A stretch of DNA of 64,000 nucleotides. Origin: Copromyces sp. CBS 386.78 (taxonomy: Eukaryota; Ascomycota; Sordariomycetes; Sordariales; Sordariaceae). The DNA is taken from positions 248,001-312,000 of the forward strand of contig MU839128.1 in NCBI GenBank assembly GCA_030685235.1. The letters are read 5' to 3'. Position numbers and translations under genes: made by a program. Below the pieces are notes generated by a model. It saw only the letters and a program-made list of their open reading frames with translations. It did not search any database and was not told the origin of the DNA. The first letter of the stretch is position 1. Each line of letters opens with the position of its first letter. This document shows positions 22,213-32,266 of this stretch, piece by piece.

Positions 22213-22276
22213 CTACTCAAAGAGGTTAGGTAGTCTGGTTATAGGGAAGGGGGGTAGTCTGTGGCTAGCCCGCCTC
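22213..22276 (-). repeat. Right terminal inverted repeat of the MULE
   Basis: Reverse complement of the left repeat with about four differences; ends CCCGCCTC immediately before the second GGCACCTAC. Confidence 0.93.
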
Positions 22277-22285
22277 GGCACCTAC
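22277..22285. repeat. Target-site duplication, right copy (GGCACCTAC)
   Basis: Nine bases identical to 18,727-18,735. Removing the element and one copy restores a continuous flank. Confidence 0.92.
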
Positions 22286-22534
22286 AAGCACAAGAGTGGC
22301 ACCTTCTAGGCTCTAGCAGCAGATTGGCAGAGGCCCAGCGGGCGCCCGTCAACCCCGCGATGCCGAGGGGATTCTTTCAGGAAAGGACCATTTGTCGAAT
22401 CAATTGGACTGCTCTCTGGTCCTTCCTCGACTCTATACGTATGGTAGTACACTCGGACAAGTCCAGCTTCCCTCCCTTTTCCACCTCATTCAGCAACATC
22501 ACGAGAGAACTTGGTTCTCTCTTTTCTCACTCCA
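22286..22534. promoter_or_regulatory. 5' flank of the hemerythrin-like gene
   Basis: Un-RIPed DNA between the right target duplication and the ATG at 22,535. Pyrimidine-rich stretches (CTTCCCTCCCTTTTCC, and CTCTCTTTTCTCACTCC before the ATG) resemble fungal core promoters. The transposon therefore sits only about 250 bases upstream of this gene. Confidence 0.4.
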
Positions 22535-23507
22535 ATGGCTGGCACCAAATCCACATCTTCATCAACAACGACGACAGTGCTTCTCTCGATCCCCTTTTTG
22601 ATTGTTGCCCTTTTGCTCACTCGCGCCCCAGCATTCACCATGACAGCTGTTACACCTACCAAGGCCTGGGCCAACGAGCCGATGAAGCTCATCACCACGC
22701 CGCAGTACGCCACCAAGAAGACGGACATCTTCACCTCGGGTGCCACCCACATGGCCCTGCTGCACAACTCCATCTTCCGCGGCTATAACTCCATCTACCA
22801 GCAGGCTGCCCATGTTGCCGACCAGGACAAGGCCGACTTCATCGGCTACTGCTTGACATGGTACCGATTCGTCAAGTCTCACCATGACGACGAAGAGCAG
22901 TCGCTGTTTCCCAAGATCGAGGACCTCTTGCAGGACAAGACAGTCTTTGACGAGACCCATAAGGAGCATGGTGAGAAGATCAAGGATTCTATCCAAGGTA
23001 CTGATATAGAACAGCTTACTGACATATGCCGTTGCAGAGGCATTCCTGCCCGGTCTTGCCGAGTTCGAAAAGTACCTTAGCGGGCTCAAGAGCCCCAGCG
23101 ACCTCTCCGGTGACGAGCTGCTTCGTATCATGGGCACCTTCCAGGACTCCTTCTCCGACCACTTCCACAGCGAGATCTCTACAATTTCCAAGCTCTCCGA
23201 GCACGCCAACGCCCCCAAGGAGGGAACACCCGAGCACACAGCGGCCGTCACCACCTTCAAGACGTGGGGTAAGGCGACGGTAACAAAGGCTGGCGTGACA
23301 GACTGCGTACCCTTCTTCCTTCTCAACCTTGACCGCACGGTTGAGGACGGCATGTGGGCAAACTGGCCGCCCATGCCTGCTCCTATCAGGTGGGGATTGG
23401 TCAACATCGCCGGTGCTCTGCACTCGGGCTGGTGGAAGTTTTCTTCTTGTGATGCTGCTGGTCAGCCCAAGGAGCTGTGGGCTTTGCGTAATGTCGACAA
23501 GTTGTGA
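22535..23507 (+). CDS. Hemerythrin/HHE domain protein, membrane-anchored
   Basis: Two exons (22,535-22,997 and 23,038-23,507) around a 40-base intron (GTACTG...CTGAC...GCAG), 310 residues. Residues 13-33 form a hydrophobic signal anchor. Iron-ligand style residues of an HHE four-helix bundle follow: THMALLHNSIF, the SHHDDEE motif on the next helix, THKEHGE, and DHFHSEIS in the second exon. These fit the His/Glu/Asp set of hemerythrin-like cation-binding proteins. The C-terminal third (VPFFLLNLDRTVEDGMWANWP) is typical of fungal members. It probably binds di-iron and oxygen or a related ligand; the physiological role is unknown. It is convergent with the DUF1275 gene, and the RIPed transposon lies just upstream. 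Confidence 0.88.
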
Positions 23508-23729
23508 GGGCGGAATTGATGACAGAGATTCTATTAAGGATTTTGGATTAAAGATACCATGAGAACCACCAAGTCTATAGCTCTAGTGTGAGTTGACATC
23601 TAATACAAGCAAAGGTAAAAGACAAGAAACTTGCTCGCTCAACAGGCTCAACTTGCGCATCGGGTGTATCTAAAAACAAGCGTCGTCAACCATAATAGTC
23701 CAGCCAACATCATGGGCAACTAACTCCCT

Positions 23730-24680
23730 TCAACCCCTTACGAGTCCGTTAGGATGCTGAACCACCGGCTTCTTCTTCTCAGCAGGCCAAACCAACCAAA
23801 GCACAACAACCACCAACTTCAAACCCGCCGCCATCCACAGCGCGCCTGCAACACCAAAGTCGGTATGCGCAAAGAAGCCGCCAAACAGCGCTCCCAAGAA
23901 CAAAAACACGGGCGCGCCCACCCTCTGGTTCCGCTCAACATTATGCAGCTTGAACAGCTCCTGATCCGAAAACAGATCACAGTAAATACTCGTCAACACG
24001 ACGCTCGTCAAGGCATTATACTTGAGCGCCCTGCTCATGACCGCCTGCCCGCAGCTCTGGAACGCCAACAGCGCGATGGGTAACAGCACATGCCACTCGA
24101 TAGCATTGCTATCCTCTGGTTGTCCCGCCACCGTGACGACGGCCGCGGCGGCCACACAAAATCCAAACTGCACCAGGAACGAGACGCACAACACCCATCT
24201 GGCTTTAGGGGAGCCGAAGAACCGGTGGAACCGACTAAACAGAAAGGACCCGAGGCAGAAGGCAAGCAAGGAAGTGCCCGATTTGATCCACCGTGTGGAT
24301 TCGTGGGGAGCTGCTAGCCCCAGACCGGTGTACACTGTGTTGCCGGTTTGCATGGAGACGAAGGAACCCCAGATGGAGATGGAGGAGGAGTCCAGGAGGC
24401 CGGTTATCAGGTAGCAGATTATCAGGATCAGGTCGGCGTGCGTGCGGTCGACGTCCGACGAGAGGTAGCGACGCAAACGCGGGACAGGAGTGAAGGGCTT
24501 GGTGAGAGCCGGGGTTGTGTTGTCGGTTGACATGGTGGTGCTTGGATAGAGTAGTGGCTGGGTCTCGGAGGATTTGGAGATGGTGTTGTGAAGGTTGTGG
24601 GGGTTGTTGTTGATGTTGGTGGTGTGGGTGGTGGTGGTGCCATAGAAACTTGACGTGTTCCCGGTTGTTGGAGGTGACAT
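23730..24680 (-). CDS. DUF1275 (YoaK-like) integral membrane protein
   Basis: Single exon, 316 residues, ATG at 24,680. The first 75 residues are Thr/Asn-rich and probably cytosolic. Six hydrophobic segments follow: LILIICYLITGLLDSSS, SLLAFCLGSFLFS, VLCVSFLVQFGFCVAAAAVV, LLPIALLAFQSCGQAV, APVFLFLGALFGGFFA, and GALWMAAGLKLVVVVLWLVW. The motif GSFVSMQTGNTVYTG after the first span is diagnostic of DUF1275, in bacteria and fungi alike. The transported substrate, if any, is unknown. The start has an in-frame alternative at Met50. Confidence 0.88.
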   Translation of the reverse strand: MSPPTTGNTSSFYGTTTTHTTNINNNPHNLHNTISKSSETQPLLYPSTTMSTDNTTPALTKPFTPVPRLRRYLSSDVDRTHADLILIICYLITGLLDSSSISIWGSFVSMQTGNTVYTGLGLAAPHESTRWIKSGTSLLAFCLGSFLFSRFHRFFGSPKARWVLCVSFLVQFGFCVAAAAVVTVAGQPEDSNAIEWHVLLPIALLAFQSCGQAVMSRALKYNALTSVVLTSIYCDLFSDQELFKLHNVERNQRVGAPVFLFLGALFGGFFAHTDFGVAGALWMAAGLKLVVVVLWLVWPAEKKKPVVQHPNGLVRG

Positions 24681-25811
24681 TTTTGCGAGTGTCTTTTTTA
24701 TTTCCTGTCGTGGGGGTTGGGTGGTGACGACAATGGGTCAGTCAGGGTTGGCGTTTGCCTTTGACTGGGAATGGAATGTTGTTGATTGCAGATTGGCGTC
24801 GAATAGCGCGATCGTTTGGCGCAATTATGGTATTGACGGTACGTAAGAAGCGAGAAAGGCTATTTTCTTCCTGTCCATTTTTGTTGTCTTGGTGATCGAC
24901 GAGGTCCACGTTGATGGAGATCCGGGGCCGTCGATCAGTGTCGATTCTCGTGGGACTATCTTTGGAAACATCTAGAGAAACTGAAAAGGACTAAGACAAC
25001 GAACAGGATGACTCAGGGAATAGTTCATCACATCCTCGGTCTGAGTTTCATCCCATGTCGTCCTCGTCGGCATGATCGGATGGATCCGGATAAAATGGGA
25101 CGGCGCACTGTTAACAGCGGTGAATAACACGCTGCTTAAGTACGGGGGCACCCGTCCTGAAGCTCAGGTAACCTCAACGCCGAAGCAGCCCCGGACGTTA
25201 TCGGCGCACTGACAGCCGAGCGGTCACCGAGGTGGTGATGATGCGATGTAACAAACCCCTCCGACGTTTATTCGCGAGCATAACCTCTTCTTGGCACTAT
25301 TAGCGTGTACTTGGCGCTATTGGCGGAATGGGACGTCTTCTTTCCAGATTTTCCTTTTCCATCTTTCAGACCATCATCAGACCTTCTTCACTCCTCCTCC
25401 TTCTTCCTACTTCGCACCTTGACAATTATTCCAGTCTTATATCCTTGCATCCACGCCTCAAAGGGGCCGTCGAAGCGACCATCCGGGTGTTTGCTGTTAG
25501 TTACACTGCTGACGAATATCGCAGCTGCGACCCCTCAAACCTCCCGGGTCTTCTCCGAGATGTAGTCTACAGGTGTACATCGAGAGCACGACATCATGAT
25601 GCGATGCAAAGTCAATGACGCTGAGTGATGTTGCCGAACGGGAGCGAACCAAGATCATTGTCGACCACGGCCAGGATGAACACCATCTCGAGTATAAAAA
25701 GTGTCGATCGTCAGCACATCTTGTCTCAACTCCATCAGCAGCAGATCAGTCTCATCACAGTTCTCCAGACTCCCAGATCATCATCAGCAGTCTAGAACTA
25801 CCCTCATCAAG
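24681..25811. other. Intergenic, about 1.1 kb, promoter region of the oxalate decarboxylase gene
   Basis: Divergent flank between the DUF1275 gene and the oxalate decarboxylase gene. No further gene is supported. Its right end carries a good TATA box. Confidence 0.45.
25693..25699 (+). promoter_or_regulatory. TATA box of the oxalate decarboxylase gene
   Basis: TATAAAA about 119 bases before the ATG at 25,812, followed by an A/C-rich leader. The spacing is normal for a fungal TATA promoter, which suggests inducible expression. Confidence 0.55.
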
Positions 25812-27179
25812 ATGCGCTTCACGGGATCCCTCCTCGCCTTGGCCATCGCCTTGGTCTCCGCTGTTCCTCTTCAAGACAGCCCCCGCCAGCGCCTTCATGA
25901 CGGCAAGCCTCTGCCCTCCAAGTACCGCACCCGGAGTGTCAACATCACGAACCCCTACACCCCATCGTATCGTGATCCGTATGACACCGCCGTTGACTCA
26001 GTTGGCCAAGGTCTCGATCCTCTTCCCTTCCGGAACGGCAAGGGAGCCACCGTCCTAGGACCATGGAACAAGGATCGGTCCCGTCAGGATCCCGACTTGG
26101 TCCGCCCACCCAGCACCGACCATGGCACCCTGCCCAGTCTCCGCTGGAGCTTTGCCGACTCCCACATCCGCATCGAAGAAGGAGGCTGGACTCGCCAGAC
26201 CACCGTCCGTGAGCTCCCCACCAGCGTCGAGTTAGCTGGTGTCAACATGCGTCTCGAAAAGGGTGTGATCCGCGAGTTGCACTGGCACAAGGAGGCCGAA
26301 TGGGGCTATGTCCTCAAGGGCAACGTCCGTGTGACCGCCTTGGACTATGAGGGCGGCAACTTCATCGACGACCTGGAAAAGGGTGACCTTTGGTACTTCC
26401 CAAGCGGTATCCCCCACTCTCTGCAAGGGCTAGGCGACAACGGCACCGAGTTCCTGCTCATCTTTGACGACGGCAGCTTCTCCGAGGAGTCCACCTTCCT
26501 GGTCACAGACTGGCTCGCCCACACCCCCAAGTCCATCATCGCCAAGAACTTCCATCTTGCCCCTGAGATCTTTGCTCACCTTCCCGAGAAGGAGAAGTAC
26601 ATCTTTCAGGGCTCGCAGCCGGGTTCGATCGATCAAGAGAGACCCCAGGGCAACAACGTCAAGAAGTCCAAGTACCAGTTCACGCACAAGATGCTCGCCC
26701 AAGACCCCAAGATCACCTCGGGCGGCGAAGTGCGCATCACCGACTCCAAGAACTTTCCCATCTCCAAGACGGTGGCCGCCGCCCACGTCACCATGGAGCC
26801 CGGCGCGCTGCGCGAGATGCACTGGCACCCCAATGCCGACGAGTGGTCCTTCTTCATCAGCGGACGGGCCCGCGTGACCGTGTTTGCTTCTCAGGGTAAC
26901 GCGCGCACGTTTAACTACATGGCCGGCGACGTTGGAATTGTTCCCAGGAACATGGGACACTTTGTTGAGAACATTGGTGATGAGCCGTTGGTCATGCTTG
27001 AGATGTTTAGGGCTGACGAGTTCCTTGATATTTCCTTGTTCCAGTGGCTGGGCGAGACTCCGCAGCGCCAAGTGGCTGATACGCTGTTTAGTGACGATGC
27101 GGAGGGGAGACAGAAGTTTTTGGATGCGATTAACAACCCGAAGAGGGATGAGGTTAGCAAGGGCCCTGAGGCTCAGTGA
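25812..27179 (+). CDS. Secreted bicupin oxalate decarboxylase (OxdC-like)
   Basis: Single exon, 455 residues; ATG at 25,812 begins a clear signal peptide (MRFTGSLLALAIALVSAVP), so the longer upstream frame is not used. Two cupin domains each supply a manganese site: HWHKEAE with His157, His159, Glu163 and a later GIPHS, then HWHPNADE with His337, His339, Glu344 and a later GHFVE. The active-site lid reads SEEST at 224-228. In Bacillus subtilis OxdC the lid is SENST, and the Glu at its second position (E162) distinguishes decarboxylase from oxidase. Glu225 is in that place, so conversion of oxalate to formate and carbon dioxide is the best prediction. The enzyme is probably exported to detoxify oxalate or control acidity. 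Confidence 0.92.
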   Translation: MRFTGSLLALAIALVSAVPLQDSPRQRLHDGKPLPSKYRTRSVNITNPYTPSYRDPYDTAVDSVGQGLDPLPFRNGKGATVLGPWNKDRSRQDPDLVRPPSTDHGTLPSLRWSFADSHIRIEEGGWTRQTTVRELPTSVELAGVNMRLEKGVIRELHWHKEAEWGYVLKGNVRVTALDYEGGNFIDDLEKGDLWYFPSGIPHSLQGLGDNGTEFLLIFDDGSFSEESTFLVTDWLAHTPKSIIAKNFHLAPEIFAHLPEKEKYIFQGSQPGSIDQERPQGNNVKKSKYQFTHKMLAQDPKITSGGEVRITDSKNFPISKTVAAAHVTMEPGALREMHWHPNADEWSFFISGRARVTVFASQGNARTFNYMAGDVGIVPRNMGHFVENIGDEPLVMLEMFRADEFLDISLFQWLGETPQRQVADTLFSDDAEGRQKFLDAINNPKRDEVSKGPEAQ

Positions 27180-27747
27180 TGGGTGTGGCTGGATGCAGTA
27201 CTTGGGTATGGAGGACAGTGGTTGTTGGACTGATCCTACACTACATTTTGTTTCGACGTTGTGATTTATCTTGGTAGAGTAAAGAGTCTCATCCAAATGG
27301 AAATTTCTTCTTTTCCACTGCTGTTGCCCATACGCTTCAGATGAGACGATTTCCAAGAACGAACCTTTAAGAGAATTGTTCTTTCCATCCTCATCCAAAA
27401 AGCAGGAAGTCACTGACCAACAACGGCTTCGACCGACGGCTGCAGGCTGCAATGTGCCTGCCAAAACTTGTACCCCCTCACCTGCTTCCTTCCCCGTCCA
27501 AAAGGAACGGAACAGTTTGTAAAAATAGAAGGCCCTCCCGTCCCTATGCAGTCTGGTAGAACGAGGCCATCACGGCAAAGAAGGAGCTCAAGACTGCTGA
27601 TTGGGAAAGGAGTGTTCATTGTTGTCTGTCAGGGTCACGCACCCTATCTAACCCTGACATTCCAAAAAAGGCGTCATCAAAGTGGATGTCCACGATGTCG
27701 AGTCATAAAAAAAAGGTTGAATTTGAAACATGATGAGATGTCTCGTT
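27180..27747. other. Intergenic
   Basis: 3' flank of the oxalate decarboxylase gene and 3' flank of the tRNA gene. Nothing else is supported apart from the likely pol III terminator. Confidence 0.45.
27706..27716 (-). terminator. RNA polymerase III terminator of tRNA-Arg
   Basis: A run of about eight T on the minus strand, some 30 bases after the tRNA 3' end. Confidence 0.55.
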
Positions 27748-27820
27748 CGACCATCCTGGGACTCGAACCCAGAACCTTTACCACCGGAAAGTAACGCGCT
27801 ACCAATTGCGCCAAACGGCC
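27748..27820 (-). tRNA. tRNA-Arg (anticodon CCG)
   Basis: 73 bases fold as a tRNA. Acceptor stem is GGCCGTT with GATGGTC (three wobble pairs), T8 G9. The D arm is GCGC/GCGC. The anticodon stem is TTACT/GGTAA with loop TTCCGGT and anticodon CCG, reading CGG arginine codons. The variable loop has five bases, the T arm is CTGGG-TTCGAGT-CCCAG, and the discriminator is G. There is no intron and CCA is not encoded, as usual in fungi. The internal promoter boxes (GGCGCAATTGG and GGTTCGAGTCC) are intact. Confidence 0.93.
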
Positions 27821-29096
27821 ATTGTTATGCTAGACTTTTGCGGAAGAGCGGTTTATCATGACAGCCTTGTACGAGAAGAGAAGCCAGTAGCAACACCACA
27901 ACGCCTGATGGATGAGATGGGACGGGATAGAACTGCTCCGTCGTTCTTTTCCATTGATCTCCAGCCAGTCTAGGGAAGGAGCAACCCGACGCAACAGGTA
28001 GGCCATGTCGGGTCGAAAGTTTCTTCCCTCATGTTCCATCGGACTTGTCTGGCCTCAAAAGCGTCGTCAGCAGCTCAACGGTGTCTTTTATATTCCACCT
28101 ATCAACACCGCGTCAATGCCACCCCGGCCGGGTTTTTCGCCCGTCGTCGTCGTCATCAGTTGTTTACGCAATTGAGAGAATGTTTCAAAACTCTGCGAAC
28201 CTGAATTGCCTTGCCATCGAGTACTACCTACTTACCTATTTCATCCAACGACAAACTCCGAAGCAGAAGGGAAACCCGGGGGGGAAGTTGGGAACAAGAG
28301 AAGGGAATCTTTGTTATACGCAATCTGTTCCATCTTTCCATTCAATCATGCATTGCGTCAGATCCCGATCCCCGAGAACCGAAAGAGCCGCATTTCATAA
28401 TTCATATTGAACAGCGATCAACCCGGAAAAGAGTTGATAAATCTGGAGGGGTTTTCCGGGGAACACGATGACCTTCATGCCAAGCACCTGCATTGACTGG
28501 ATCGCCAGGGCCTCACAGCGCCGCTGCGTGGTGTTTCAGGGGTCGACGGACAGGGTTCCAGGGGCTGGCCTCCAGACGACCACAGCGCATCAATGCTCCA
28601 CACATTCGACACATCATCAGGGGTCACCACTTGGCAGACTACGACTCTCCCAGTTCTTACCAGAACACCGCACGAGATGTGAAACTCGAAGATTTTTGGT
28701 GGTGAGGTAGTGTGGCCTATTCCGGGTCCATGGCAGTCTGGATTTGGGAGTGTCCAACAGTGCCCAGAAGTCAAAACCCTAGGGTGTCCCGCTCCCTCCC
28801 CTTTGGAGCCGAGAAAAGCTTGGGATTTTCTTCTCTCTTCTTCTTTTTCTTTTTTTCTTTTTGTTCTTTTTCTTTTTAATATGCTACCTGTTTGTTTCCT
28901 TCGAACAACAGTGCAAGGTTGATACACGACCTTCCATTCTCTCTCCTTTTCTTTTCTTTAACAGCCTGGTGCTGGACATTCTTTGTTTTGCTACCCTTCA
29001 TCACAGCAGGCCTGACTTTCATAAACACTCCTTGCTGGCTCAAGGGTCCAACGCAGGTTCGGTGGGAAAAACTAAAGACCGTTACAGGCAGACGAT
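27821..29096. other. Intergenic, about 1.3 kb
   Basis: Upstream of the tRNA gene and of the Ser/Thr-rich membrane protein gene. It holds a long CT/T-rich tract at about 28,827-28,880. A short hydrophobic open frame lies in the window 28,892-29,119, possibly an unrecognised upstream exon. No other gene is supported. Confidence 0.4.
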
Positions 29097-30762
29097 ATGG
29101 ATGGACATTCGAGACATGACATTAGACAATGGGTGGACGACCTTCTATTACACACTCGCAGTGATGGCTTAGAGGATGGAAACGACGTCGACAAGTTTCA
29201 TCCAGAGGCTGGTGAAGACAATAACCTATCGGCAAGATCAGAACTGGGATTCGAAGTCATCGACACTCCCGACGACAACAAGTCAGTGTCAGCCAAGACA
29301 GTCACAACTACCGAAACGGTCTCAGTAGCAGCATCAACGCCAACGGAGCCCGAGACATCCCTTCCGACACCATCAGTCACTTTCCCCATTAGCACCATCA
29401 GCGCATCTGCGCAGCCGCAGCCGATAACAACACTCACACCGATCTCACACTCAGCCAGGCCCGCGCCTACCAAGACAAGCGACCACGATGACGAGCTTGA
29501 AAAGACAAAGGATAAGGATGACGAGACGAGTTCAGCCATCGCCATAAGTGGATTCGTGACCGTGACGACGGGCAGCAGCACTGCTTCCATTACGACACCC
29601 ATAACTGTCATTAGTAGTGCTGTGACCGGCATATTGACTTCGGTCACGGCGAGTCCAGCTGTTAACAACGGAGCTGCTCTGGGAGAAACACAGCAGAAGC
29701 AGGCCGCCCACGGGCAGATGTCAGCAGGCGCAAAGGCCGGCATCGCCATTGGAGTCGTTGGTAAGTGGAGGCTCCGCTGATTTGGCTTGCTCTCGTGGAA
29801 TCATGACGAACTAACCATTTCCATCAACAGCCGGTGTCACCATGCTCGGGATTGTCTGTTTCTGGATCTTCAAGTGCTTCCGCCTCCGCAAGTCGGAAGC
29901 CGAGTCCGAGTCCTCCATCCGCGCCTTCATCTCAGGCAGCAAATCCGGTTCTGACGGTGACAGCGGTCTCCCACCCCCAGCCACTGCTGCAGGAGGCGTA
30001 GGCGCAGACCAGCTCTCAACCAACTTGGACCCGCGCAGCAACTCCCAGATCCTCGACGAACTCCTCGCCGCTTCCTATGCCCACCAGAACGGACAAGACG
30101 GCAACAATACCTACAGCATCCCCAGCGGCTACGTCGTCCCTACCGCCCTTGGCGAGAAGGGAGCCGACAGCGCCTATCCTGTGACCATCATCCAGCCAGA
30201 GCCCACCCACCAACCCGAGCTCCGCAAGTCCGTCGCCAGCTGGCTGCGCAAACACCACCCCCTGAAGCTCAACCCACTTTCCATCAGAGGTAGCACCTTC
30301 TCAACCTTCAGCCGGCGCGCCTCATCAGCCTGCGGCAGCTCCCAACAAGGAGGAGGGCGGGGGTCAATGGCTTCTGATTATCCTTGTACCCCTTGCGACC
30401 CAGACGCCCCTCCCATGCCAGAAATCCCCGCCACTTATTTCAACGAGATTCCGAAGCCACTAAGTCCGATGCCGAAGAAGTTGCCCACTGCGGCGGCGAA
30501 TATGAAGGCGATGAAGTTCCAGAGCGTGTGGTCGGATAGTAGTGCGGGGGCTGATATGGATCAGGATCGGTCGAGGATGACGGTTTCGTCGGAGGGGAAC
30601 GAGTCGTTGTTTAACTTGTATGACGGCCAGATGCAAGGTGGCCAGGCAAGAAGGGTCCCGTCGCATGTCGTGACTTCGTTGTCGCCGCCGCCTCCTTTGG
30701 CGATCAATCGCCAGGATCAGGACCAGACCCAAAGGACGAGTTCGCCTACTTTGAGGCCGTAG
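29097..30762 (+). CDS. Ser/Thr-rich single-pass membrane protein, cell-surface type
   Basis: Two exons (29,097-29,760 and 29,831-30,762), 531 residues. The intron (GTAAGT ... ACTAAC ... CAACAG) falls inside the membrane span, which reads AKAGIAIGVV then AGVTMLGIVCFWIFKCF, followed by basic residues. Before it lie about 210 residues rich in Ser/Thr/Pro, as in O-glycosylated ectodomains. After it is a roughly 290-residue cytoplasmic tail rich in Ser, Pro and Gly. I recognise no enzymatic domain. The layout is like fungal wall-stress sensors and other surface proteins. The proposed start gives no signal peptide, so the true 5' end may be missing; a hydrophobic stretch just upstream is in another frame. 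Confidence 0.72.
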
Positions 30763-30967
30763 ATGATAGATGGACCGAAGGATGTGGCAGAATGTTCGAG
30801 ATCTGTCGTGGCAGGCCTGTTTGTGCGGTAAGTGTGTCCAGTAGTTGAGTGTTAGAATTGGGCTGGATTGTGGGATAGAGAAAGAGCTTAGTGGTCTTGT
30901 AATACTGTTGTTAGGTAACCAACCAAGGAATCTTCTCTGTGCCGTCCCGGATCCAAAACTCGACCTC
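30763..30967. other. Convergent 3' flanks
   Basis: About 200 bases between the stops of two convergent genes; nothing else is visible. Confidence 0.5.
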
Positions 30968-32266
30968 TCATGATCGATAGTCGCTTGATAGGCCCAAAAG
31001 TCTAGCCATTGCTTCCGCAACATCATGAGCGAAGCCTTTGTCGTTGATATCGCTGTTGTCATCCCTAATCAGGATGCCACTGCCCTTGAGACCCTCACGA
31101 ACCGTCCCAAACAGCGCCTCGTCAGCGTCTCTGTCCTCGAAAGGCGCTCCGGGGACAGACAACATGCTCAACCCGCCCCTTGGGATCCACACCTGTATAT
31201 TGCTGGCATCTCCTCCCTCCACCAGCTTCTCGCACATGCGCCTCCCAATCTCCTTGCACTCCTCGACTGACGTCCTCAGGAGCGTAACCGTAGGATTATG
31301 CTCATAAAGCTTTCTTGTGTTATCCTTCCTAAACTTCTCTGGGACCGTCCCCTTTGGTCCAAAGTTAACCATATCCAGCGCCCCCAACGACACAACATAG
31401 GGAATCCCCTTCTCAACCGCTGCCCGCATCCTGTCTGGTCCAGCACTCATCACCCCTCCGACCAGCTCGTCAGCCAACTCGGTCGTGGTCAGGTCAATTA
31501 CGGCATCCAGCTCTCCTGCCCGGACCAGTCGTTCCATGGCTTTCCCGCCGTGGCCTGTGGCGTGAAACACCAGCGTCTCGATGACGGGGTACTTCTCTTC
31601 CAGATACTGCCTGATGGCGTCGACGCCCGGGGTGGTGACGCCGAACATGGTGATTCCTACCCTCACTTTCTCCCTTTCCTCCTCCCTTCCGCGTCCTTCT
31701 CGTTCCGCCGTCCTTTTCTGGTAGGCATTCGCCATCCCCACCACCGCCCCCGCCGCGTTCTCCAACACCCCCCTCAAAACCCCATTCAGCCCCGCCACGT
31801 CCACGACCGAGTACATCATGGTGATATCCGTCTCGCCCACGTAGGGCCCCGTATCCCCGGACGCCACCGTCGATACCATCAATTTTGGAAAGCCAATAGG
31901 CAAAGCATTTCTCATAACCGGCGCAGCGAGCGAGGTAGCGTTTGATCCGCCCAAGGAGATAATGCCCTGGATTTCTCCCTGCCTGAAAAGATATTCGATA
32001 TGACGTGTACAGAGTCGGGTCATGAGTTCAACCAGCTGATTGCGCGGGAGGGACTGAAGTTCTTCCATAGAGGATGGATCAGAGGATGTGGCATAATGGG
32101 ACAAGAGGTCGGAGGGGCCGAAGGTGATGGCAGGGTGGGAAACGGATTGGCGGCCGACGTCGATGAGTATGACGCTGGTGTCTGGGTGGAGGAGGATTTG
32201 AGAGCGGAGGTAGAGGATTTCGGCGAGCTTGGTGTCGCAAGTGCCAATGAGGACGATGGTTGGCAT
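30968..32266 (-). CDS. Tm-1-like UPF0261 ATP-binding domain protein
   Basis: Single exon, 432 residues. The ATG at 32,266 is used, because the frame upstream has only a GTG. It starts MPTIVLIGTCDTKLAEILYL, the characteristic GTxDTK start of UPF0261. Further family motifs are ISLGGSNATSL, the KLMVSTVASGDTGPYVGETDI segment, GITMFGVTTPGVDAI, VFHATGHGGKAMERL, and DLTTTELADELVGG. UPF0261 is the N-terminal half of the tomato Tm-1 protein, which binds ATP. The reaction in fungi is not established. It faces the PEP-hydrolase-like gene across a 456-base shared promoter. Confidence 0.9.
   Translation of the reverse strand: MPTIVLIGTCDTKLAEILYLRSQILLHPDTSVILIDVGRQSVSHPAITFGPSDLLSHYATSSDPSSMEELQSLPRNQLVELMTRLCTRHIEYLFRQGEIQGIISLGGSNATSLAAPVMRNALPIGFPKLMVSTVASGDTGPYVGETDITMMYSVVDVAGLNGVLRGVLENAAGAVVGMANAYQKRTAEREGRGREEEREKVRVGITMFGVTTPGVDAIRQYLEEKYPVIETLVFHATGHGGKAMERLVRAGELDAVIDLTTTELADELVGGVMSAGPDRMRAAVEKGIPYVVSLGALDMVNFGPKGTVPEKFRKDNTRKLYEHNPTVTLLRTSVEECKEIGRRMCEKLVEGGDASNIQVWIPRGGLSMLSVPGAPFEDRDADEALFGTVREGLKGSGILIRDDNSDINDKGFAHDVAEAMARLLGLSSDYRS

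Larger units (their letters stand above)
18736..22276. mobile_element. Complete RIP-mutated Mutator-like (MULE) DNA transposon, 3541 bp
   Basis: Bounded by 64-bp terminal inverted repeats that both begin GAGGCGGGCTAGCC and match with about four differences. It is flanked by a perfect 9-bp direct repeat GGCACCTAC at 18,727-18,735 and 22,277-22,285. A 9-bp target duplication with long inverted repeats is the hallmark of the Mutator superfamily; fungal members such as Hop of Fusarium oxysporum are of similar size. The interior is strongly AT-rich and nearly free of CpA and TpG while retaining CpG, the pattern left by RIP. On the minus strand, a frame broken only by RIP-type TAA/TAG stops is readable, with a SWIM-like zinc finger remnant. 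The element is surely inactive. Confidence 0.92.

Noticed and set aside
26430..27464. 344-codon minus-strand frame
   Set aside because: Lies antisense to the oxalate decarboxylase, whose cupin motifs are unmistakable.
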